Shown here: piece after piece, positions 49,401 to 59,864 of the stretch
How positions within the stretch are numbered: the first letter of the stretch is position 1
How the letters are laid out: each line of letters begins with the position of its first letter
From: Panopea generosa
Taxonomy: Eukaryota > Mollusca > Bivalvia > Adapedonta > Hiatellidae
Assembly (NCBI GenBank): GCA_029582155.1
Contig: CM055898.1
Location: forward strand, 33,531,967 to 33,595,966
DNA length: 64,000 bases
Direction of reading: 5' to 3'
Program-made: the position numbers and the translations under genes
The notes under the pieces: generated by a model
Seen by the model: only the letters and a program-made list of their open reading frames with translations
Database searches by the model: none
What the model was told of the DNA's origin: nothing

Positions 49401-52400
49401 TTTCTACCGCTCGTTAAACAAAATGTAAACAGTTTGCCAACACTATCGCTCCACCACATCGAGCTTGTCCTGAGATTAAAGGAGTATTTGTTGTATGGTG
49501 TTTAGCGTCGCTTTCAACAATTTTTCAGTCATATCGCGACGGTGTCTACTTGAGACAGTATTCTAAGCGCTGTCACACTGGAGTATCATGCCGCAGACAC
49601 ATGGTATGATACCCCACCCAGTCACATTATACTGACACAGGGCCAACCAGACCTAGCAAGAACTCTCCTTTAAATGCTGAGCGTCAAAGAGGAAGCTTCT
49701 AGTACCATTTTTAAAGTCTTTGATATGACCCGGCCGGGGATTGAACCCACGACCTTCCGCATGCGAGACGGACGCTCTACCACTAGACCACGCCGCGGTC
49801 TTAAAGGAGTAAAACAAGTGATGACGTGTGGCCCCCCAGTTGATGACATCAGTGGTTAGAAGTGTAGCTATATTATCTATTATATATGTATGTATTCAAT
49901 TAGTTCAATTTTTTATGTTTAAGTTTACCAGACCGGACCTTTGGCCTTAGATATATTTAGCAAGCTACAAAACATCGGTACGTCCAGTATTGTATGTAAC
50001 ATTAAGATACTCATAATTATACTAAGTGAAAACAAATACACACAAAACTCAACCTCTGATTTTCAAAATACGAACATATCTGCTACTATTGTTCGGTGGT
50101 TTCCTCCGTCAAATGTCTACAATTTATAATGCATAGTTTATCAGGGGAAATAAATTCAAAACTAACACAAATAGGTTAAAAGCAAAATAAAATACGAATA
50201 GAGTACTTTACAAGCGTTTATATATTAGGCGTTTAAGCATAGATATTTTTTTTATGAAAAATTAAAAGAAATAGATAAAAAATACGCGATACAATCGTAA
50301 AACAGAATCCATTTAGCTCCCCGACTTGACAATGGGAAAACTAGTAGAACTATCTTCTGATTTTTAAAAGGGTACAAATATTCAACTTCCGGTCTGACTA
50401 CACAGTAGAATTTTGTTCTTTGCTCTTTATAAAATAAGGTGTAGGATTTTTTAAAAGTAGTTTGTTTTAATAGAAAGAATGTATCCCCACAGAAAAATGC
50501 ACAATAGCTGGTAGGTTGACCAGCTTGGTTTTTTAACGACGTGAACCCTATTCATTTTTTTTTAAAAAGAAGTCCCAAAATGCCTACAACTACATGCACA
50601 TGCATCTTTTAATACCAGTATATGCTATGCCAACTTTTGCTCTACTCATCTGCAGCAAGAAATCACAACCACTTTGAACCATTTTGAAAAAAAAAATCAA
50701 ATAAAAATACATTCACCTTCTTGAAGCGCAAAATTTATGTTACCTTGGGGAGAAAGGGCGCAACTCTATAGCGAGACGTTCTAATTCATCGTGTGGCTTT
50801 ACATCCTAATAGGAGTGGGGGAAATACTTTTTGTTTTACATTCCCAAACATGTCGACAATAGAAGCAGACGATTTCAAAGTTACATTTAACAATAATTGC
50901 AATAAGTTAGATGAGAAATCTTAATTTAAGGAAATATAACAATTCTTTGTTAACACGACCAACTTGATTTTACTTTAAGAAATGGTATGTACTAGCTTTT
51001 ATAAAATAAGTAAAGCAGCTTACAAATGATTGAGACTATTCAAATACGTACTTATCTTTCCAAAATCAGTGTTATAAAATATTGTTGTTAAGGAGATCTG
51101 TTGTCAGCAGTAAAGTAAAGTACATACGAAAAGAAAAACAAGTTTAAGTGTTTTAAAAAGATTATTCGTCTTCATATTTCTTTGAATACAGTGCAAAATA
51201 TCATGTTGTTACAAACTAAATTTTACAAGGAATTTGAAAGTACATACGAAGAAATAGAAAACCAGCTATTAATGGCTGTGATCAATCTCGCACGCCATCA
51301 TCTGCCTTTAAGTACTGAGCTAATTATTGTCAAATTGGCAGGCATAAAGTTCGTTTGAAAGTCAAACTATCCAATTAACAAAAACGTCTTGAACACATAT
51401 GATGTGATGAACTTAAATGAATAAGGGGACTCTAAGTACATTGAACAAATAAACACACGCTTATTTGGTGACTGAGATCGGTCAAGTACTTGCTAATCTG
51501 CTCTTGATAATTGTGAGACCATAACGCTGGGACGAAATATATTAAGTGACTGATGTTTAAGAGGGAAGTTAGAAGGAATAATTTACTTGTCTACTTACTG
51601 TACGCGAGTAGGCGAAATGTGAAACTTTAGCAACCCATGTTGTCGATTTTTGTACTGACTTGTTTCTTTTATACAGGGTACTTAAAGGCCCATCGCCGGT
51701 AGCTCCTACACACAGTATTATAGGCGGGGCTTAACACTAGCAGCCGACAAGTTTACTATAGTTATTTGATAATACACATGTCCAACATAAGCTGTAACTA
51801 CCAGCATAGCCATAGATGATACTGCCTATTGCAAGTTAATACACACTGAATTTCTTGTAAATATAATTGATTGATATTATGGAAGTTAATCTAAGCAACA
51901 ATGTTTATTGTACATTCAGGTTCCTCAGTATTATGGATTAGAATAAAGGTTTCCCCAGATTAAGTACAGCAAACACAGCACTCAAATATATTGCAATGGA
52001 CATCTTATCTGCATGCATAATAAACAAAATTGCTAATTAGATACATCCAATTTACAGTTTCATGCTGGGCTACATTAAACACATCTCTGGTCATGATCAA
52101 AGAGATAAAGTGAAATTATTTGGGTCAAATTCCATGGATTAGTACATTATTTACTGAGAGAGAATAAAACTATTTATGAAAAATGGTTTATCGTATTTAT
52201 TATGGACTTATATCAAACAGGCATACATGTTGTAATGAATTGTAAATAAATTGCTTGGACACAAGTAAAGGGCAAACAATTATTTGTGAGACAAAACATA
52301 AAAAGATTGAAAATACAGAAACCCCTTTAACATAATAGAATGACCCATTCCATTTAGGTTCACTATTTCCCTGGCAAAACTAACAAATGGAAATAAATGT

Positions 52401-54950
52401 GGAAATACTTTGAAGGTTTCGAGGGAACAATTTCGTATATTATTTCATTTATTTGATTATAATGAGTGTGATTTCAAGATCATTTAGTTACACCAGACTG
52501 GTCAATTAATGTTGATGAAAATAACTATAGTTAGACACAGAACTTAAAGGAATATTTATTGTCAGATGGCATTCAGGACAAAAATTGAGGCACAGATGGG
52601 GAAAGTGGGGAAGTGATTATGATGCTGATGATGATGAAAATAAATTCATTCCTGTAGAACAGTTATGGATATTGTTTCATGTCCGTTAATAACATTTCAA
52701 CATCAGTTTTGGCTAGGTGAATTTTCATTTCCTAATCAAAGAAACAGTCATTTACCAAAACGTAGATACATACAATATTGGAATATGTTTTCAAATGTAG
52801 GAGTTTGGTTCCTACTTCATTATGTAAGAAAAAAAAGTAAAGAATATTAAACCAACCAAGATCTAAATTATGCCAAGTTGTGTTCTGAACCTAGTACATG
52901 GTTCATACACAAACACCCAAGGCCACCTATATAGCACTAAGTGTTTTTAATTGAAGGCTGTGACATAAGAACTGTATAAACAATAAAATGACGTTTCATT
53001 TGCTAAAACACAAAACTAAAAGTTATTTCCAAAAGGAAGCTATTGTGAATTATGGGATTTAAAACAAGGATCAGCCAAGGTAAGTGTGAATTATTTACAT
53101 CCAAATAAAAAAGCAAGTATGCATGTATCTGAGATAAGCCATAAACTACAATGTATAATCATTTGTTTATACATGTATATGAAAAAGGCAGAAATATTAT
53201 GAAGATTGATCTTCTTAAACATGTAATTCACAAACTGAAAGTCAAACACATTATTCTACTCTGATATATCAAACACTGCATGGCTCCTCACAAGTAGGTT
53301 ATACACATCTCCAAGCAAATGTTGCTGTTTACACCAGGTGACAAGGGTCAAACGGGGTTCAAAATTCAAATATTTAGCAAATTTTCCTTGATATTTCAAT
53401 TTTGTAAGGACTACTACTACTTTGTTTCAGGGAGCTTTTGTGAAGAAAGGGCATTTTTATAAAGACAAAATATGTCCCTACAAATGCACTTCTTTTTGAA
53501 AATAATGACATATTTGTTACTATGTTTTACAGAAAAACATCTCCCAATTCAACATTGTTGCAAAAAAGAGCCACCATTTGAAATTAGGCTCCTCCCATTT
53601 CTTTTTATAGAAAAGTTTGGGGTTTAACAGGAAATCAAAAGATATGTGTTTTTGAATGTATTAAACCCCAGCCTCTGAATTACAATTAGTGACTTATAAC
53701 ACTTATTACTAGTTCTACCCAAAAAGACTTCGACCGTGATTTGTATAAGTTGTAATGACATGTTTCGCAATCTAAGTAAAATAAATAAGTTTAAACTATA
53801 AATAGGTTTTATAATGTTTACTAGGTTAACTCTGAATGTGAATGTAATATAAAAAAAATAGTCCGAATGGAAATATAAGGCATTGGCCGATTTACGGTTT
53901 TATAGTAAAACCAATAAAAAACAATGATTATAAACTGTATTAACTTAATGAAAGCACTGCCAAGTACTCTCGGGATAGTAGAGCATCATGTTATCGTATA
54001 CATACACATATTGCGGTGATGATAAAGACTAGATCGTAAATTGTAAAATAAAGCGTCAAATACAGAATGTATCCAGTTTTGATGGTACCCTGCGCCATAC
54101 TGCGTTGTTACTCAAGAAGACATGTCGTTTCTTTCAAAAAGAAACTTTATTTGTTACTTCATTTGACTTAAATTCGAATTTTCCGGGTGATCTACTTCAC
54201 TTACAATAGAATATATCAGAATCACGCTGGCGAATCCAGGTTACATAATTTAATGGTGAGGTCAAAGAATTAGAGAATCTTCTATAATAGTTCCTTAATG
54301 TGGTTTTAAAAAATAGGAGGAAAAGTGCCCATTTTAGGTAACATTTTTTCTTAAGAATACAAAATAAAGACAAAAACCGTCTTTGTATTGAGATGAATGC
54401 TGAGTGCTGTCCAAGTGGCCATACCAAATTTGTATTTTTTGCAAAATGTGCTTATTGTCACTTTAATTCAAACAGACAGTGTAAAGCTCCCAAATTACTT
54501 CCACGACTACCCGTTTCTTTTCTTCCACATTTTGCCCTATTTTACTATTCTATCTACTCCTTTTTTCCCCACTTTTGTTTCTTTCTACTATTTTTTCTTT
54601 TACTTTCATCTTATTTCCATATTATAAAATTTTTTCAAAGACTACATTCATATAAAAAATCTTTCTATACAAAGTATATTAAATGTAATTGCAAAATATA
54701 TGAATTATAAAATAATAATGAAAAAATATTTTAAAAAATCAAAACTGTATTTATTTATCTAATCTAAGGTGATCGTATTTTTAAATAGTTATAAACACTT
54801 TCCGTCACTTTTATTATAATATGAATTATAATAAATTTTGTAACATACTAGTTTATATGCACAAAATTAAATCAAATATAACAATGTAGAGCCGATGAAG
54901 ATTTATATGTCACTTACCATTCCGCAATGCTCGTCTGTACACACCGCCAT
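39993..54950 (-). CDS. L-amino-acid-oxidase-like flavin amine oxidase gene 2, complete
   Basis: FAD amine oxidase of the LAAO type, expected to oxidise L-amino acids (or amines) to keto acids with NH3 and H2O2; mollusc relatives act in defence secretions, but the substrate here is unknown. Eight exons in coding order: 54918-54950, 48967-49185, 47309-47393, 45364-45504, 44149-44250, 43076-43269, 41865-42369, 39993-40462. They sum to 1749 bases, 582 residues plus stop, with all junctions in phase. Motifs: VVGAGVCG at about residues 64-71, EAQSRVGGR at 89-97, substrate Arg in GGAMRLP at 117, WWPGWDD, and GEALSWSNGWIQG near the C-terminus. The start MAVCTDEHCGM has no hydrophobic signal peptide, unlike secreted LAAOs. 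The tail ends EEEFHPCKILLKKKH. An alternative, signal-bearing first exon in the 5.7-kb intron 1 cannot be excluded. Confidence 0.85.
40463..41864 (-). other. Oxidase gene 2, intron 7
   Basis: AT-rich, no exon. Contains a GA microsatellite at about 41215-41228 and the dispersed block described for 34712-34850. Confidence 0.65.
41865..42369 (-). CDS. Oxidase gene 2, exon 7
   Basis: 505 bases, phase 0 start after AAATAG, donor GTTTCT. It is the largest exon and covers the substrate domain and the second FAD segment (GHAVFLTVPLPILRQ, YGASTKIMLQCKTRFWQKK, GQLHYPDWKES). Confidence 0.92.
42370..43075 (-). other. Oxidase gene 2, intron 6, with 24-bp repeat
   Basis: Intron containing the 24-bp tandem array at 42721-42935. 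The same intron in gene 1 is half as long and lacks it. Confidence 0.75.
42721..42935. repeat. 24-bp tandem repeat in intron 6
   Basis: About nine diverged units of GTACCAAGGCGATGACTGCC plus a 4-base link such as AGAC. Variants contain CCTGGCCATAC in place of TGCCAGACGTAC. The unit length, a multiple of three, keeps frames open on both strands, giving repeats such as RRTKAMTA on one strand and LVRLAVIA on the other; neither is credible as a protein. Confidence 0.9.
43076..43269 (-). CDS. Oxidase gene 2, exon 6
   Basis: 194 bases. It encodes DLYEQTVKPVKEELDVNATE, WQDWVAKWSKLSLEDFLRSK and LPWSETAIEAYK. Acceptor TTTTTCAG. Confidence 0.9.
43270..44148 (-). other. Oxidase gene 2, intron 5
   Basis: AT-rich intron with a short tandem pair near 43970-44150 (CATATGCCCTGCAT... 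and a similar block twice). Much shorter than intron 5 of gene 1, which carries two repeat insertions. Confidence 0.65.
44149..44250 (-). CDS. Oxidase gene 2, exon 5
   Basis: 102 bases. It encodes WENNNGHYTTLWWPGWDDNI then DIAFKEKHGIKGI. Donor GTAAGT. Confidence 0.88.
44251..45363 (-). other. Oxidase gene 2, intron 4
   Basis: No gene or repeat array recognised; small frames on both strands look random. Confidence 0.65.
45364..45504 (-). CDS. Oxidase gene 2, exon 4 (substrate-Arg segment)
   Basis: 141 bases. It encodes GAMRLPCNHYLTFHYINTFG then IEKRPFQNHNKKGLVKMYDY, aligning with the carboxylate-binding G-x-M-R-[LI]-P segment of venom LAAOs. Confidence 0.9.
45650..46330 (+). repeat. Degenerate tandem repeat, about 3 units of 240-300 bases
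   Basis: Blocks such as AAATGTAATATACACAATAC, CGTCAGAAATGT, CAGGATGACAGAACATTG and TTGATATGGTCAAATTCCGA recur near 45690, 45930 and 46150 with substitutions and indels. Confidence 0.6.
46839..47105 (+). mobile_element. tRNA-derived SINE (family B), plus strand
   Basis: Head GGTCCGAGAAGCTCAGTCG, loop CTATCAA, damaged B box GAGTTTGAATCTC, then the core AAGTGAGAAAGTTATCAGTT and ACTTGCGGAG, ending CGATGCCGTAAAAATGACGC near 47090. Confidence 0.75.
47309..47393 (-). CDS. Oxidase gene 2, exon 3 (RVGGR motif)
   Basis: 85 bases. It encodes VTILEAQSRVGGRVKTLREG then FHEGLHCE, a full E-x3-R-x-G-G-R dinucleotide-binding extension. The donor is a weaker GTTAGG. Confidence 0.9.
47394..48966 (-). other. 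Oxidase gene 2, intron 2, with foldback element
   Basis: Contains the palindromic MITE-like copy at 48165-48410. Otherwise AT-rich. The + strand frame at 47841-48050 has no recognisable domain. Confidence 0.65.
48165..48410 (-). mobile_element. MITE-like element, copy 3, with two palindromes
   Basis: Reverse-strand relative of 4600-4790 and 11525-11720 (CTATCCCAGAACCTGATATA at one end, CAACTGACCAATCAGCGTGC at the other). Within it are a ~47-base palindrome centred at 48247 (arms GCCTGTCCTAT/ATAGGACAGGC) and an ~82-base palindrome centred at 48316/48317 (arms with TTCAACTGAACGTTTG and CAAACGTTCAGTTGAA). The latter is made of the element's own conserved block in inverted duplicate. Confidence 0.65.
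48967..49185 (-). CDS. Oxidase gene 2, exon 2 (Rossmann motif)
   Basis: 219 bases. It encodes VGALQQDDNYKEFMTNITDG, a Cys-containing linker (YACAKHRCYPDAESY) and DVIVVGAGVCGLAIAYELAQ. Donor GTATGT. Confidence 0.92.
49186..54917 (-). other. Oxidase gene 2, intron 1
   Basis: 5.7 kb, the longest intron. A family C SINE lies at 49500-49800. The rest is AT-rich with no recognisable exon; the frames near 54393-54710 are low-complexity, pyrimidine-rich sequence. Confidence 0.6.
49500..49800 (-). mobile_element. tRNA-derived SINE (family C), minus strand
   Basis: Minus strand reads GTCTAGTGGTAGAGCGTCCG, loop CTCGCAT, stem partner GCGGA, B box GGTTCAATCCCCGG, then body blocks ACTAGAAGCTTCCTC, GTTCTTGCTAGGTCTGG, CAGTATAATGTGACTGGG and GTGACAGCGCTTAGAATAC, and a tail near CGACGCTAAACACC. 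Confidence 0.75.
54918..54950 (-). CDS. Oxidase gene 2, exon 1 (start codon)
   Basis: ATG at 54950, 33 bases to the donor GTAAGTG. It encodes MAVCTDEHCGM and joins exon 2 in phase 0. Chosen because the donor is strong, the frame is continuous and the same leader sequence precedes exon 1 of gene 1. Confidence 0.7.
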
Positions 54951-55100
54951 GTTTTCTTGTTTGTTATCTCTTGTCAGATCCGTTAATATATACGCTTTAT
55001 CGTTACAGAATCTGATATAGGCTCAAACGGTCTGACGTCATACATATACGAGACATGTATAATAATTGTTAATGATATACTTAACGCCGATAAAATCGCA
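54951..55100 (-). promoter_or_regulatory. Putative promoter/5' UTR of oxidase gene 2
   Basis: The 40 bases before the ATG (TCTGACAAGAGATAACAAAC) resemble those before gene 1 exon 1. About 85 bases upstream is TGACGTCA (55033-55040), a perfect palindromic CRE-type site. No clear TATA box. The transcription start is not determinable. Confidence 0.35.
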
Positions 55101-55374
55101 AATCCGGGTTTTGTATAAGACCTAGATATGACACAAATGATAAACTAAGACAAACTTTTTTTATCCTGTTTTTTTTTTATTTTATTCCAAACATTTCCTT
55201 ACTTTAAACCACAAATCAAGAGCAGGCGAGATATATAATCCGGTTACAATGATAGCAGATTAGGGATAAAAATATGTTCATGAGTGAGCTTATGTGTTAT
55301 TTTGTAGGAAATTTGCATATTTTGTGCCATCGAGGGATATTAGACGATTATTTAATCAAGCCACTCTTTCCTGC

Positions 55375-55870
55375 GATCCTTGAGCGTTAACCAGTAATAA
55401 AGCACAGCCATCTCTGCACGTAACTGATCACTTTCTCACTTGAATCAGCATTATTCAATCAGATGAAATAGTGACGTACAATACAGCACGCACATTGGTA
55501 TGTTTTTTGCACGGTAAATATGATATTATAAACTATAGAACTTTCGACAAAAATAGTTTTAATGGCTTTAATTTGTGGAATAAATGTCTTGCTCAAGGAC
55601 ATCACACATATCCGTGAGGGAGGATCATGCGGTGTTATTTAAATTAATACATATTCAGAAATAGTTATATCAGTTAAGGTCCTAATTTTTTTCAGTATGC
55701 ACGTTCTGATAAAATCAAGTTAAACAAAGACACGAAATCCATGCAGCGTTTCTTGCACACAATCCAGTTTTTGTATCAGTTATCGTGTAGGCTGCGACCC
55801 GGCGGGAAATCGAACTCACGACCGCTGATTTGATAATCTGACGCGCTACCGACTGAGCTAACCAGGCTCT
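55375..55870 (-). mobile_element. Family B SINE interrupted by about 300 bases
   Basis: The tRNA-like head (minus strand AGCCTGGTTAGCTCAGTCGG, B box GAGTTCGATTTCCC) lies at 55795-55870. The matching core (AAGTGAGAAAGTGATCAGTT) lies at 55425-55445, much farther away than in the copies at 22230 and 46839. The intervening 55455-55785 has no match seen elsewhere in the window. Confidence 0.6.
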
Positions 55871-56091
55871 GCTCATTAAATTGTTCACTTGATTTTGAAA
55901 ACAAAAAATTGTAAAACCCCGTTAAACAATATAATTAACCGGGGTTTTATTAATGTTTGTATACGTGCAGGATGTACGTGTTTATCAGTCACCCCACTTG
56001 ACACTATAAGTATCTTCTTGACTTGTGGTAATTGTTAGATATATGTACGGTGTTATGGTCACATGTAAATATGAATTGTTGTCAAGTACAT

Positions 56092-56365
56092 CCGCACCGG
56101 TGGTCTGTCTAGGGAGAGAGTATCTGCCTCGCATGCGGAAGGTCGTGAGTTCGATCCCCGCCCGGGCCATACCAAGGACTTGAAACATGGGACTAGAGGC
56201 TACCTCGATTGGCACTCAGCATATAGAAGATAGTTCTAGGTTTAGTCGGCCCACTGTCAGTATAATGTGTCTGGTAGGATATCATACGATGTATCTGTGG
56301 CATGTTACTCCAGCGTCGCGATAAAACTGTAAATATGCGGAAATCGACGTTAACAACATAGAAAC
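56092..56365 (+). mobile_element. tRNA-derived SINE (family C), plus strand
   Basis: Loop CTCGCAT with stem GCGGA, B box GAGTTCGATCCCCGCCC, then ACTAGAGGCTACCTC, TTCTAGGTTTAGTCGGC, CAGTATAATGTGTCTGG and CTCCAGCGTCGCGATAAAAC, ending near AATCGACGTTAACAAC. Confidence 0.75.
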
Positions 56366-59364
56366 CAACCAACCTTGATGTCAACTAGTACACTTTCCTG
56401 TCATAATGCACGTACTACGATTGCATATAAGTGAAAGTAAAGAACGAAACTAAAGCGCGCATTGTTTTATTTTTGCACTGGGAGCACTAAATATATCATT
56501 ACTTAATACGATGAATAAATTCCATCCGCATCCCGCATTATTTTTATTAGATGAAATTGAAAGTCTCGTGTTTAATACAGGCTGAATCATCAGTTTCATT
56601 TTCTAAACTTCCTTAACATTTTCATGAAGATTCACAAAACAAAGATGGACGCCGTCGCTGTATAGACTGGTCATACATAATTCGTCGTTTTGCATACTGC
56701 GCAACGGCGTATTTTATTGAACGCACCGCTCCACACCATAATCTCTTCAACAGAGTAAAATACACCATTGTAATATTTGCGAAGAATGCGGGGTTTTTAT
56801 GGCCACTTGATAGCACCGATGGTTTATCTATATACGGAGACCGCCTTCCATTTTGTTTTGTGAATTTTCATGAAATATTAAGAACATATCGACAAAAATG
56901 TTTTCTGAATCGGGCACTTTTCTTTCGGTTTTTTACACCGCTCCATAACATTAGGTCACGTCGGTGGACCACTCTCTGTGTACGTTCTTTGTGAGCGTTA
57001 TTCACTTACTATGTGACTACAAAAAGATGATTAGTTTATACGTTTTACTACACTCCGCCGCCGACACCTCTCAAACAAAGGAAAGTTTGTAATAATTTAT
57101 TAGAAGTAATGCACGTATAAAAACATAATTATTATGACGGCATGCATGATCTGGTCAACTAAACCGTACAACAGATAATTAACAAAGTAAGAAATATGTT
57201 TAGATACTAAATATATATGTATTACATAACAAAACCAAACATCTAGGAAAAAGCAAGGAATTACTTAGATATACATATCATTGGAAAAAGTTATATATAA
57301 AAAAATATCGAATGAACGTACATTTTCTTACGATCTTTTTGGCAACTAAACACTTGAGTATCTGGAAAACATGCTGTATTCGTTTGGTAATTTGTTTAAG
57401 TTTTTCTCTTTGTTTGTTTGCAGATTTTTAAATAAAAATGTAACAAAGGAAAAAAGAGTATGTGACCAGCTTTGAATACGAGTATTGGTAATGTTTTAAT
57501 TTTGAGATATTTTAAGCAGAGTATTTTGTGGTGTACACAATTTCGGTGGTGTCAAAGTAATTGCAATAAATCATTTAGTTTTATTATAAATGTTTTTGTG
57601 TTTTGATTTTTTTCCAATAATATCTGATGAAATTATATTTTGCAGAAGCACAGTTAGCCAACAAAAAAATGAAAATGGCAGACTCGGTTTTATGTGGTCT
57701 GTTCATGATGGGTAATGATGGTATCTGCAGCACATCTAATGATTCGTAGATCTGGTTTAATTTATATTTATAATTAATATGCAATTACCTAATACTAATA
57801 TACAAATAAGCATGTTTTCCTTTGTCGACAGCATTGGCTTTTAATAATAAAATGCTACACATTAAATGTCGTCTTACTGAAATGTTTAAATTGAAGATTA
57901 ATATATTGAATAAGATACGGTTAGCAACTATGTTACATGTAACATTACATCCGGGACATTCAACCACCTGTGGATACATAGTTTGTCATGTAAAGTACGA
58001 ATGACATTACTTTTTAAAACTTAGTTTGAGTCAGCACCAAACACAAGTTATCAAAATAATAAAAAATGAGTTGAATTCTAATTTAGTGCGACTTCAAAAC
58101 ACATTTTAATTTTAACATAAAGGGCGGTAATTCACTGAACGCATGGACTGTGATGTATTTCCAGTGACATTCATTGTGGTCTTTTATTCCCGTACAAAAG
58201 TTCCCTGCAGTCATACACTATGGAATAAAGCTTAAATGATCAAGAAAAATAATAATTCAGGAAAAACCCTACAAATGTCTTAAAAATATAAATATTTTTA
58301 AAATGGTTAAAAAGCATCTCATTACCATGTGTATGAAAACGAAACAAAATCGATATTTTAAAAATAGACAGCATTTAAATACTGCTTGACAACCATCACA
58401 TCATCATTTTGGACTTTTTCTAATCTAAACAAATTTACAACGTGTCAGCCTGTATGACATATCGAATAGAAACAAAATAAAAGCACGTGATTCATTTAAT
58501 ATGTTTTCTTACAATTTCTCAATTTCTTAGAAGATTTTAGTCTACCGAAGACGCGTAGCCCTAGTTAGGAAGTTCCTTTGTAATATATTATTTTTACATC
58601 TTAAATATATATATCCTTTTGGCAATAGGTGAGTATATATAGGTACGATATATTGGAAAAAAGTGTTTTTAGCCAATTTTTAAAAAAAAAATAAAATCTT
58701 AACATGCTCCCTTTAACAGCAAACAATTTTATCTCACAAAACACTGTTTTACATAAAGGGGCAACAACTGTTTACAGTACGAACGCATAATTGAATTAAA
58801 TCTTCGAAATGAATCATTAGGTGTTTGCAAATATCAAAGGAGATCTACATGAGATTAATTTTGAAGTGTATTAATATTTTAAGCATATTCATATGAAAAT
58901 ACTTGCTAAACCTACTTTACTTAGTATATATGGATTATTCAAATAATTACGTATATCATGCTATGAACGATGCTTAAAAGGGTGTCCGTATGTGCTAACG
59001 AACATTCCTTTTCGGTGATCAAATAGTTTATTGAATGCGTTTCACAAATACTTTGTTGTCACTATTTGTATTTGTTAAATATATAATTATTGTAAACAGA
59101 GGACTAGTTAGATCATATATATAATAATTACATTTATTTGAATCACCCAAAGTGTGGCACATGTCTCTTATTAAGACAAAAATAAAGCAATGATTAATTA
59201 GGAAAATACTTCGTGTTGCCAAAATCTGCTACAAATCAGTTTACAATAGTCTTGTTCAATTTACATCTCCCGACGTCTAACAGTTTATTTATTAAAATAT
59301 GCATTCCAAACACCAAAACCAACACAAAACAGGGACAGTCATAATATCAAGCTTAAAAAAAGGC

Positions 59365-59864
59365 TTAATGTTTCTTTATTAAAAGAACTTTGCACGGATG
59401 GAATTCCTCCTCGATAGCGGGTTGGTTCTTCCTTTTTCCTCTCCCTGATTTCATCGTCATCAGCCTATTGCCTTTTCCTGATGCCGGCATAACAGGCGGT
59501 TCGACTTTGTTCTGGAAGGCAAATGCTTGCATGAGACCAGAGAAGAGTGCTCCCTGTATCCATCCATTAGACCATGACAATGCCTCTCCTGCTATGTAGA
59601 TTGGATCGTCAGGACAGGTCAGTTTGTCCATGCTATCCAAATACTCGAATGGTTTAAGACTTGCGTATGCTCCTAGGGCAAATGGGTCGCTGTACCAGGC
59701 TTGTACTTTACCGACCTCAAACTCGTCGATGATTTCTGGATGGATTGTGCTAATTTGGTTAACAGCACTTGCAATGGCTCTCTCGTGGGTTTCTGCACCA
59801 AACGTCAGAGCATTGTCAGTCCATGTGTATACAAGTAAAATACCTCTCTCGTGGTCAGGAATTC
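59365..59864 (-). CDS. Oxidase gene 3, exon 8
   Basis: 500 bases. It encodes GIPDHERGILLVYTWTDNAL, GEALSWSNGWIQGALFSGL and a tail about 10 residues longer than in gene 2, ending PCKVLLIKKH. Acceptor TTAACAG as in gene 1. Confidence 0.92.

Larger units (their letters stand above)
55101..59364. other. Intergenic DNA between genes 2 and 3
   Basis: Holds a split family B SINE (55375-55870), a family C SINE (56092-56365) and, at about 57595-57850, sequence related to the 3' flank of gene 2 near 32030-32270. No exon recognised; small frames on both strands look random. Confidence 0.6.

Noticed and set aside
49735-49800. Functional tRNA gene with CGC loop
   Set aside because: Well-preserved head, but followed by the family C SINE body shared with 56092-56365.
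54393-54710. Hydrophobic 105-residue protein
   Set aside because: Low-complexity pyrimidine-rich tract in intron 1 of gene 2; the residues are dominated by F, L, Y and S runs.
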